Shown here: piece by piece, positions 7,001 through 15,500 of the stretch
Layout of the letters: every line of letters begins with the position of its first letter
Position numbering within the stretch: position 1 is the first letter of the stretch
Source: Frankia canadensis
GTDB taxonomy: Bacteria; Actinomycetota; Actinomycetes; Frankiales; Frankiaceae
DNA: 52,641 nucleotides
NCBI RefSeq assembly: GCF_900197875.1
Contig: NZ_FZMO01000135.1
Coordinates: 1-52,641, forward strand
Direction: 5' to 3'
The notes under the pieces: model-generated
Seen by the model: only the letters and a program-made list of their open reading frames with translations
Told to the model about the DNA's origin: nothing
Database searches by the model: none
Position numbers and translations under genes: made by a program

Positions 7001-10000
7001 TCCGCGTCCAGCACCGTGGCGTCGGTGACGCCGAGGCCGCCGAGCACGAATCCCCGCGCCCCGGTCACGACCGGCGGCGGCGGGCTGTCCGCCGTCCACC
7101 GTCGGCGGTGGTAGTACTGCCAGGTCGGAGTCGGGGCCTGGGACACCGCGTCCCACGGGTCCTCGTCGCCCGGTCGCCGATAGCGGATCCTGGTGGTCCG
7201 CCTGGTCCCGGGATCGCGGTACCCGCCCGCGGTCGGGTCCTCGATCGTCACGTAGGTGCCGTGCCAGGGCTCCGCCAGATCCGACGCGAGCAGGGACGAG
7301 GCCGCGCCCGCGCCGACCGGCGCGAGAGAGACCTCCTCGTCCCGGGACAGGACCGGATCGCCGTCGGGCGACCGCATGGCCGACGGCCCGGGCGGCAGGG
7401 CATAGCGTGCGCCGCCGGGCACGCCGGTTGATCCATGCCGGCGGCCGGGAGTGATGCCGGTCGGGCCGGAGAACCTGCGCGACTCCGGCGACCGGACCCG
7501 GTGGGCGGGCCCCGGCGTCGCCTCCTCGCCGTCCTCGCGCAGCCCGAAGCGATCATGCAGACGCCGCAGCGCGGGCGGCGCCCACCAGTTGTACCGGCCG
7601 GCGAGCGCCATGAACGCCGGCACCAGGATCGCGCGCACGACCGTGACGTCCAGGGTGATCGCGATGGTCAGCCCGACGCCGACCAGCTTGATCATGCTGA
7701 TGTGCGACGTCGACAGGGCCACCATGACCACGACGAGCGCGAGCGCGACGCTGGTGATCAGCGGCCCGGTGGCACCCAGCCCGACCGCCACCGACTCGGT
7801 GTTGTCACCGGTGCGCTGGTACTCCTCGCGGATCCGGGCGAGCAGGAAGATCTCGTAGTCCATGCTCAGGCCGAAGGCGATGAAGAACATCAGCACCGGG
7901 CTGGTCATCTCCAGGGTGCCCGACACCTGGAAGTCGCCCACCAGCCCCCGCAGGTGACCCTCCTGGAAGATGAACGTGAGCAGACCGATCGTCGCCGCGA
8001 GGTTCAGGGAGTTCAGGAGCATCGCCTTCAGCGGAAGCAGGACGCTGCCGGTGAACAGGAACAACAGCAGGAAGGTCGCGCACATCACGATCGCGAAGGC
8101 GAGCGGCAGGCTGCGCTCGATGGTGTCCGCGGTGTCCAGGAAATGCGGGGCGAGACCGCCCATGAGCACGCCGAAAGGTGCCGGGGTCGCCCGCAGTCGG
8201 CCGACGAGGTCCTTCGCCGCCGCCGACACCGGCGAGGTGTCCGACTGCCATACCGCGAGCCAGGCACCGCCATGGGTGCCGACATATCCCGTCGTGGCCG
8301 CCGATGCCTCGCTGACCTGTCTGCCCTGCATGAAGCCGCCGGACACCGTGTCGACGCGGGCGACGCCCGGCAGCGCGGACAACCGGCTCGCGTAGTCGGT
8401 GAGCCGCGCCGCGTTCGCCGGGTCCCGGGCGTCCACTCCCGGGACGACGATCGGAATCTGACAGGGCAGGCAGACGACGAAGTCGGAGCGCATCGCGTCA
8501 TTCACGACGTGGGATTCCGCGGTGCTCGGCAGAACGGTGTCGTCGGCCAGGGCGAGATTGAGGCCGCGCAGCGGCGCGGCACACAGCAGCAACACGCCGA
8601 CGGCGACGGCGCCGTACAGCAGTGGCCAGCGCATGACCCGCCGCGCGAGTGCCGTCCAACCACGGCCCGCGCCGGACAGGTTCGCCCGGGGATCGACCGC
8701 GTGGCGAGGGCCCGCCGCACCGCGCCGGCCCGCCCGGGCACGGCGCAGGGCCGCCCGGATGTCCCCACGATCCAGCCGGTCGCCCAGCAGCATCAGCGCC
8801 GCCGGCAGCACCAGCAGGGCCGCGACCTCGGAGGCGACCACCACGATGACGCCGGCGAAGGCGAACGACCGCAGGTAGTACAGCGGGAAGACGAGGGCGG
8901 CGGTGAGGGACAGGGCCACCGTCACGCCGGAGAAGAACACCGTCCGCCCGGCCGTCTCCAGCGTGCGGCGCAGCGCCGCTCCCGGGAACAGGCCGCGTTC
9001 CTGCTCCTCCCGGAATCGCCGCAGGATGAACAGGCTGTAGTCCACCGCCAGGCCGAAGCCGAGGGCCGTCGTCAGGTTCACCGAGAAGACCGAGATGTCG
9101 GTCACCGTCGCCGCCAACCGCAACAGGGCCAGGCTCGACACGACGGACACGACCCCGACCAGCACCGGGAGCATCGCCGCCGCCACCGTGCCGAAGGCGT
9201 ACAGCAGCAGCAGGAACACCAGCGGCGCCGCGGTCAGTTCGCCGCGTTCGAGATCGGTTCTGCTGCGTTCCGTCACGTCCCGCATGACGGCGGGCGCGCC
9301 ACCGAAGCGGACCATCACGCCGGGTCCCAGATGCGAGTACCGCGCGTGCAGGCGCTCGACCTGAGTCTGGATGTGATCCTCGGAGCCGGTGAGCCGGAAC
9401 ACGATGAGCGCGGAGCGACCGTCCTTCGACCTCAGCAGCGCGTTGCCCGCGGCGGAGCCGTTCGGCCAGTAGGACAGGACGGACGTCACCCCGGGCTCGG
9501 CGCTCAGCTGTCGGGTCAGCTCGCGGCCGAGGTGCGCGGGAGTCGGCCCGTCGATGCCCTCCGCGGCGGTGAGCATCACCGCCACGTTGGGCGGCGCGTC
9601 CGGGAACTCGGCGTCGAGCAGTTGCTCGGCCCGGGTCGACCCGTCGGAGGGCGCGTAGAAGCCGCCGGTGGCGAGCTGGTGGTAGATGCCCGCGTTCCAC
9701 GGCAGCAGCACCACGACGAGCAGGCAGGCGGCGGCGAGCAACCGCCCGCGGTGCAGGACCGCCACATCGGCCGCGACCGTGAACAGGGATCGCCGCGGCG
9801 CGGGAACACCCGCCATGGAGGCCATGGAGGCCATCACCCGCGGCGGCGCGACCGGCGGCCCGGACTCGTCTGATCCGGGCCGGGCGGGCAGGCGTTGGGT
9901 CCAGCGGTCGTCCTCCACGCCGTCCCCGTCCTCCTCCCCGCCGGCTCCGTGGGTCAGCGCGGCAGAGGTCGCGGAATCCGTGCGGGAATGGCGTTGCGGC

Positions 10001-10023
10001 GCCGAATCGGCGAACAACGGCAT
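6988..10023 (-). CDS. MMPL/RND-family membrane transporter
   Basis: 1011-residue protein with two MMPL halves. Each has an N-terminal membrane helix, a large extracytoplasmic loop, and a bundle of helices with LGFGLAVDYSLFILRRFREE in the first half and AFGLSMDYEIFLLARIREEYQ in the second. Such proteins export lipids, siderophores or drugs using the proton gradient. A long charged, proline-rich cytoplasmic N-terminus (~80 residues) and a ~200-residue C-terminal extension with a WQYYHRRRW segment are unusual additions. The ATG at 10023 is preceded by GGAAGGGAG. Divergently transcribed from an acyltransferase gene, which suggests a lipid-related role; that is inference. Confidence 0.92.
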   Translation of the reverse strand: MPLFADSAPQRHSRTDSATSAALTHGAGGEEDGDGVEDDRWTQRLPARPGSDESGPPVAPPRVMASMASMAGVPAPRRSLFTVAADVAVLHRGRLLAAACLLVVVLLPWNAGIYHQLATGGFYAPSDGSTRAEQLLDAEFPDAPPNVAVMLTAAEGIDGPTPAHLGRELTRQLSAEPGVTSVLSYWPNGSAAGNALLRSKDGRSALIVFRLTGSEDHIQTQVERLHARYSHLGPGVMVRFGGAPAVMRDVTERSRTDLERGELTAAPLVFLLLLYAFGTVAAAMLPVLVGVVSVVSSLALLRLAATVTDISVFSVNLTTALGFGLAVDYSLFILRRFREEQERGLFPGAALRRTLETAGRTVFFSGVTVALSLTAALVFPLYYLRSFAFAGVIVVVASEVAALLVLPAALMLLGDRLDRGDIRAALRRARAGRRGAAGPRHAVDPRANLSGAGRGWTALARRVMRWPLLYGAVAVGVLLLCAAPLRGLNLALADDTVLPSTAESHVVNDAMRSDFVVCLPCQIPIVVPGVDARDPANAARLTDYASRLSALPGVARVDTVSGGFMQGRQVSEASAATTGYVGTHGGAWLAVWQSDTSPVSAAAKDLVGRLRATPAPFGVLMGGLAPHFLDTADTIERSLPLAFAIVMCATFLLLFLFTGSVLLPLKAMLLNSLNLAATIGLLTFIFQEGHLRGLVGDFQVSGTLEMTSPVLMFFIAFGLSMDYEIFLLARIREEYQRTGDNTESVAVGLGATGPLITSVALALVVVMVALSTSHISMIKLVGVGLTIAITLDVTVVRAILVPAFMALAGRYNWWAPPALRRLHDRFGLREDGEEATPGPAHRVRSPESRRFSGPTGITPGRRHGSTGVPGGARYALPPGPSAMRSPDGDPVLSRDEEVSLAPVGAGAASSLLASDLAEPWHGTYVTIEDPTAGGYRDPGTRRTTRIRYRRPGDEDPWDAVSQAPTPTWQYYHRRRWTADSPPPPVVTGARGFVLGGLGVTDATVLDADLYQ

Positions 10024-10344
10024 GACGCTCCCTTCCGAGCAACCCCCGCATCGATCGATCTCCCGAAGGCCCGGTGATCGCACGAGTTCGCCGAGACGGC
10101 CGGCTGGCGGAAGTACTGCGCGGCGAGGACGTCCCGGTCGCTACCCCGAAGCTAGACCCGCCCACGGGCATCGAATCCGAATTACCCCCGTACGGGGGGA
10201 GGTAAAGGTGTGGCCAACGGCGCCCAAGCATTCCGTACGCGGAATCCGACCGGCCGGGGCAGGAGACCCGAGGGGCATCACGCCTGGCCGCGTACCACTG
10301 ACGGGAGGGAATGCCGGGGGGCCAATCTCGAAGGTGGTACGGCA
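10024..10344. other. Divergent intergenic region between MMPL transporter and acyltransferase
   Basis: 321 bp holding the start regions of both flanking genes. The only marked signal is the 14-bp perfect palindrome at 10185-10198, listed separately. Confidence 0.6.
10185..10198. promoter_or_regulatory. Perfect palindrome, candidate operator
   Basis: CCCCCGTACGGGGG, flanked by TTA and an AGGTAA, lies between the divergent MMPL and acyltransferase genes. It could bind a dimeric regulator and control both. The G/C tracts are reminiscent of copper-repressor sites, but the centre differs and I do not assign a regulator. Confidence 0.42.
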
Positions 10345-11160
10345 ATGCCTCAGGTTCAGACCATGGAACGGCGGGACACTTCGGTTCCGTACCCTGCTCC
10401 AGCACCGCGCGACGGTGGACCTGCCGGGCTCGAGGTACATCGGTCCGACACCCGGTCGAAAATCGTCTACACGTGCATGAAGAAGGTACTGAGTCCGGTG
10501 TGCCGTGCTTTCTGGCATCCAGTGGTCGAAGGACTCGAGAACATTCCTGCCGATGGTCCTGCCATCATCGCCAGCAACCATCTGTCGGCGCTCGACTCGG
10601 CGTTCATCGCGCTGGCCTCCGACCGGCGCGTCACCTTCCTGGCCAAGAGTGAGTACTTCAACACCCCGGGTCTGCGGGGCCTGGCCGGGAAGCTGTTCGT
10701 CGCCGCCACCGGCCAGATCTCCGTCGACCGCAACAACCAGCGCAAGGCGGGTGCGGCCCTGCGGGCCGGCGTTCACGCGCTCGGTCAGGGCGAGCTGCTG
10801 GGCATCTTCCCCGAGGGAACCCGCTCGCCGGACGGACGCCTGTACCGAGGCAGGTCAGGCGTCACGCGCCTGGCGATGGCCACTGGCGCTCCGGTGATCC
10901 CGGTAGGTCTCGTCGGCACCTTCCAGGTCCTGCCCCTGGACCGCAGACTCCCCCGGTCCGGCCGCGTGTACCTGCGCTTCGGTACGCCGCTACGGTTCCC
11001 GATCATGCCCGAGGAGGGCGCGGGAGCGGCGCAGCGGGAGGCGACGGACCAGATCATGAAGGCCATCCAGGAACTGTCCGGCCAGTGCCAGGCGGACATG
11101 TACGCCGACCGGTTCAAGGCGTCCCTGGGACTCGCTGGTCAGCGCGCCACGAGCGACTGA
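10345..11160 (+). CDS. 1-acyl-sn-glycerol-3-phosphate acyltransferase (PlsC-like)
   Basis: 271 residues. Seen: the HX4D motif NHLSALD (His79/Asp84), a lysine-rich KSEYF block, the glycerol-phosphate binding motif FPEGTRS near 155-161, and the VPVGLVGT-like segment IPVGLVGT. These define the LPLAT/PlsC family, which acylates lysophosphatidic acid or related lipids at the membrane. The ATG at 10345 has GAAGGTGG upstream. The first ~40 residues are a disordered extension. Divergent from the MMPL transporter and followed by a strong hairpin at 11181-11209, so it is probably monocistronic. Confidence 0.9.
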   Translation: MPQVQTMERRDTSVPYPAPAPRDGGPAGLEVHRSDTRSKIVYTCMKKVLSPVCRAFWHPVVEGLENIPADGPAIIASNHLSALDSAFIALASDRRVTFLAKSEYFNTPGLRGLAGKLFVAATGQISVDRNNQRKAGAALRAGVHALGQGELLGIFPEGTRSPDGRLYRGRSGVTRLAMATGAPVIPVGLVGTFQVLPLDRRLPRSGRVYLRFGTPLRFPIMPEEGAGAAQREATDQIMKAIQELSGQCQADMYADRFKASLGLAGQRATSD

Positions 11161-11180
11161 CCAGCCACGAGACGTCCGCT

Positions 11181-11209
11181 CCGCCGCACCTCCCTGGTCG
11201 GTGCGGCGG
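11181..11209 (+). terminator. Rho-independent-type hairpin after acyltransferase
   Basis: CCGCCGCACC (11181-11190) pairs perfectly with GGTGCGGCGG (11200-11209) around a 9-base loop, 20 bases after the stop codon. No U-tract, as common in high-GC actinobacteria. Confidence 0.75.
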
Positions 11210-11417
11210 GCGGGCGACGGCGGGGCCGGTGCGGCGGAGCGGGTCGCACCGGCCCCGTTCAGGCAGTGTCGTCAGCCGGCCGATCGGACCTGGTCGCGCT
11301 GGGTCCGTCGATCGGAGCCGGCCGGTCCGCGACGCCTTCACCGCAGGTGGCTCAGGGCCTACGACGGCGGGCCGGGCAGCCCTTCCACGCCGCCTGAATG
11401 CCGCGTGAACGCCGCGT

Positions 11418-11464
11418 CCGCCTGTCGGCCGCCGAGTACGGGTGACCCGGCGGCCGACAGGCGG
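11418..11464 (-). terminator. Very long perfect hairpin after GAF-LuxR gene
   Basis: A 17-base arm at 11418-11434 pairs without mismatch with 11448-11464 around a 13-base loop. It lies directly downstream of the minus-strand regulator that stops at 11481. With the hairpin at 11181-11209 it separates two convergent genes; nothing else is seen in this 320-bp gap. Confidence 0.78.
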
Positions 11465-11480
11465 GCGGCGCACTGTCAGC

Positions 11481-12380
11481 TCAGGGCAACATTCCCAGCT
11501 GGCGCGCGGCATGCACCGCGGCCGTCCGGTTACGCACACCGAGCTTGCGCATGATGCTGCGCAGGTAGGCCTTCACCGTCTCGGGTGAGACGGTGAGTCG
11601 GCGTGCTGTCTCGACGTTGGACAGACCCAGCGCGACCTGCGCGAGCACCTCGAGTTCGCGCGGTGTCAGGGCCAGCCGACCGCCGATTTTGGGATCCTGG
11701 TCCAGCAGCCCGCGCAACAGCTCCGACACGCCGCCGATCCGCCCCCGCAGCAGCGGGTCGGCCACATGTTCGGTGACCTCCTGCAGCTCCCGGTAGGCCA
11801 GCCGAAGACTCTCCTGCGGCTGGCCGGGCGAACGGGGCAGTGGTACGGCACCCACCTGGCGTATCACGGTGGGCGGACGGTGCCCGGCGGGCACCGTCGG
11901 CGACATTGACTCCCCATGTGCGGCAGCCACACCCAGCTCACGTTCCATCAGACGAGCCGTCGCAATGGCCGCCCGTACGGCGGCCTCGGTGAACGGTGCC
12001 TCGGTCCGCATGGCTCCGTACAGCACGGCGACAACCGTGCCTCCCATGCTGACCGGCACCGCGAGAATCGCTCCAAGCTCACTGCCCTCGATCGGAGCGA
12101 CAGTCGAGCGCAGAACCCTTCTCGTCGCCGCCGGGTCGTTGATGACGACCGGGCGGCAATGCCGCACCACCTGACCGCCGATCCCCGTGCCTGGCGGGAC
12201 GGAGGCACCGAGCAGTCCGCTCGGCGCCGGTCCGTCCACGTTCGTCACGGTCAATCGACCGGAATGCGGTGCGACTATTCCACCGAATGTGAGATGGGCT
12301 CCCGATGAAGCGCGCAGCCGGGCGAGCGCCCGCGGCAGGACTGTCTGCACGCGACTTGGGGCCGACACGTCCACGGTCAC
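11481..12380 (-). CDS. GAF-domain LuxR-family transcriptional regulator
   Basis: 299 residues. Residues ~10-150 form a GAF-like sensor domain (GTGIGGQVVRHCRPVVINDP, then LGAILAVPVSMGGTVVAVLYGA). A helical linker with LLRGRIGGVSELLRGLL follows, and the C-terminal 65 residues are a LuxR HTH: LTPRELEVLAQVALGLSN, ETVKAYLRSIMRKLGVRNR. The linker and HTH match the shorter regulator at 2511-2975. The start is a GTG at 12380 with AAGGGG upstream and a good sigma-70-like promoter at 12417-12446. Ligand and targets are unknown. Confidence 0.88.
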   Translation of the reverse strand: MTVDVSAPSRVQTVLPRALARLRASSGAHLTFGGIVAPHSGRLTVTNVDGPAPSGLLGASVPPGTGIGGQVVRHCRPVVINDPAATRRVLRSTVAPIEGSELGAILAVPVSMGGTVVAVLYGAMRTEAPFTEAAVRAAIATARLMERELGVAAAHGESMSPTVPAGHRPPTVIRQVGAVPLPRSPGQPQESLRLAYRELQEVTEHVADPLLRGRIGGVSELLRGLLDQDPKIGGRLALTPRELEVLAQVALGLSNVETARRLTVSPETVKAYLRSIMRKLGVRNRTAAVHAARQLGMLP

Positions 12381-12416
12381 GAGCGTCCCCTTCCCGACCT
12401 GTAGAAGATCGAGGGA

Positions 12417-12446
12417 ATCGTAGCACCCGTTTTACGATAAGCACAA
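12417..12446 (-). promoter_or_regulatory. Candidate housekeeping promoter of GAF-LuxR gene
   Basis: On the minus strand TTGTGC (12446-12441) and TACGAT (12422-12417) are separated by 18 bases, about 35 bp ahead of the GTG start. The surrounding bases are locally AT-rich. Confidence 0.5.
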
Positions 12447-12579
12447 GAAAGTGCACGAACAGCATGCCGCGAAAAGTCGTCCGAGAGTCGGGGGCCGTTC
12501 GCGCGTAATAGCAGCGTCCCACCGGTGTACGACCATCGCACGGGCCCCGAATGCACGTGCGTCGATCATTGTCGCGCGA

Positions 12580-15500
12580 TCATTGTCGCGCGATGAGGTC
12601 GGTGCGCGCCGTCGCCCGCAGCCGGGCGAGCCCGGCGAGGAGCTGGAGCTCCGCGACGCTGCGCGGCGAACTGTCGAGCAGCGCCGGGGACATGACGAGG
12701 ACCGCCGCGACCTGGGCCCGGGAGAGTGCCACGTTGAGCCGGTTGCGCGAGAGCAGGAAGTCCAGGCCCCGCGGCGCCTGCGCGGCGCTCGACGTCGTCA
12801 GGGACACGATGACGACCGACGCCTCCTGCCCCTGGAACCGGTCGACGGTACCGACCCGCACCCCGTGCAGCCCGGCGCGATCCAGCGCGTGCTCGATCGC
12901 GCGCACCTGCCGGTTGTACGGGGCGACGACGAGGATGTCCCCGCCGGCGAGCGACCTGGTCCGGTCGCCGTCGACGGCCCCGCGCCCCACGACGTGGCGG
13001 ACCGCGGCGCAGACCACCGCGATCTCCTCGTCGGATCGCGTGCCGTTGCCCCGGTGCTCGACGTCGAGCAGGTAGGTTCCGGCCGGCAACCCGTCGATGG
13101 AGCGGGTGGCGGCCACCGGGTGGGACCGCAGGCGGCCGCGGTAGGCGAGCGCGGACACCGGCGCGCAGACCGCCGGATGCAGCCGGCGGGTGCGGTCGAG
13201 GAAGTAGCCGAGCTCCGGCGGGATCACCTCGGCGTCGGCGAGGAGATGGGACAGCGCCGAGGCCTCGGCGCCCTCCGGATGGATCCCGGCCACGACCTGG
13301 GGAAGCTGCTGTGGATCACCCAACAGCACCAGGTTGTGCGCCGCCCCGGCCACCGCGAGCGTGTCCGCCAGCGCGAACTGGCCCGCCTCGTCGATGATCA
13401 GCACGTCGAAGGGCTTCGCCGCCAGCCGCGGGTTGGCGAAGGCCCAGGCCGTGTCCCCGACCAGATGCCCCTCCGGATGGCTCTCCCGCCACGCCACCAG
13501 GGCCCCCAGGTCACGCGGGGAGTCCCACGGCGGCTGCCGCCCCGGGTCCGGTCCGGCTCCGCCGCCACGGCGCTTCTTGGCCGCGGGCACGAGGGGCTTC
13601 CACGGCGGCCGGTCACCGCCGCCGTCCCCCGGGCCGGGCGGCTCACTCGCCGCGGGCGGCTCACCCGTCGCGGGCGGCTGACCCGTCGCGGGCGGCTGAC
13701 CCGTCGCGGCCAGCATCGCGTTCTCGATCGCCTTGTGGCTGGTGGAGCAGAGGCCCACGGACCGGCCCTGAGCCACCAGATGCCGGATCAGGCGGCCGGC
13801 GAGGTAGGTCTTCCCCGCGCCGGGCGGTCCCTGGACCGCGAGGTAGGAGCCGTCGAGGTGGCTGACCGCGGCGAGCACGGCACTGACCTGATCGTCTCCG
13901 TGGGCCGCGGCCGAGGGCAGGGCCGCGCCCGCTCCCACCAGCCGGGGCGGTATGCGCCGCAGCAGGTCGATGGCCGCCTCCGCGGGCAGCGCGGGCAGCG
14001 CCGCCGCGGCTCGCCCGGCCAGCTGGCGGATCGCGGCCGGCTTGGGCTCGGGCCGCACCGGTGCGCCGGGCAGCACCGCGGCCGGCAGAGCACGGCTGGT
14101 CTCCTCCGGCGGCACGCTCTCACGCAGGACCAGCTCGTGGGGGGCGGCGCGCTCGACCACGGCGTCGGTGGCCGTCCCCTCGCCGCCTGACTGGCGGCGG
14201 TACAGCAGCCGCACGGACTCGCCCCGCTCGAACGGATGGGGGCGCTCGGGCAGGGTCTCGGCTCGCAGCAGGCGACGGCTGCGGCGCCGGCGCCCCGACG
14301 GCTCGTCCCAGTCCTCCACGACGTGCCACCGCAGCGGTACCGCGCAGTCGTCGGCGGCCTCCAGGCTCTCCCGGTCCGCGGTGAGCGCGGCGAAGTACGT
14401 CCACCAGGCCGGTTTGTTCTCCCGGCGGTGATAGCCGACCGCGGCGGCGAGCAGCGCACGCGCCCGCTCGTCGGCCGACCAGGCCGCCGGATCCGCGGGC
14501 AGTCCCGCGACCAGGGCGTCGACGACGGCGTCCGGGCCGTCCGCCTCGTCCAGCACACCTTGATCGGCCTCGGCCGCGCCGCTGGCGACCGCGTCGCGGA
14601 CGGCGACGCCCTCGCGCCGACCCAGATCGAGCAGCCATTGATGCAGGCGGTGCGTCGACACGCAGTCGACCCGGTTGTACTCGGCGATCTCGGCGAGCTG
14701 ACGCCGCGCCGGCGCGTCCTCGCCGGCGGCGCGGTGCTCCAGGAAGGCCTCGTACGCCACGATGCTGTCGGCGGCGTTCTTGACCCCCGCGGTCCGCGCG
14801 CCCGGGTAGAACAGCGGCTCCAGATACTTGATCGAATAGGACGGCTGGGAGACACGCAGGCTGGCCCGCACCACCGCGTAGAGGTCGACGAGCCGGCTGG
14901 TGGCGAGCAGGTCGTCGACCTGGCGCTCCCGCGTGCCGTGCCGGGCGGCCAGCCGGCGCAGCGCGCCCGGCTCGTAGGGCGCGTAGTGGTAGATGTGCGC
15001 CCCGGGATGGGCGGTCAGCCGGCCCGTCGCCCAGTCGACGAAGTCCTCGAAGGCGCGCCGTTCGCCCGCGCGGTCATGCGCCCAGAACGCGTGGAAGGAC
15101 TCCGCCGCGGTGGTCGGGTCGCCGGGCTCGCCCGCGCCCCGTCCGTTCGGGGGATCGGTCAGCGTGATCGCTCCGAAGAGGTACTCCAGGCCCGCGGCAT
15201 CCAACGCGTACGGATCGCCTTCCATGTCGAAGTAGATGTCGCCGGGATCCGGTGCCGGCAACATCCTCAGGCCGTCGGGATCGACCATCCGCACGCTCAC
15301 GGTCCCCACCGGATCATCCGTGGTGCGCGTCCTGTCCTGGGCGGCCTGCAACTCGGCCTGCAGGCGCAGCCCCGCGAACGAGGTGGCGGACATCGCCGCC
15401 GGTCGCTGGTCGTCCGTGGCCGCCGCGAGTTCCTCCACCGTCGAGATGCCGTCGTCGCGCAGGACCCGTCGCTGGTCCGCGCGCAGCCCGGCGACCAGCG

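Noticed and set aside
7435-9873. 812-codon open frame on the plus strand
   Set aside because: It is antisense to the well-supported MMPL gene and is rich in Gln/Arg/His without any domain.
10185-10198. Assignment of the palindrome to a CsoR-type copper repressor
   Set aside because: Only the G/C tracts fit and no copper gene is adjacent.
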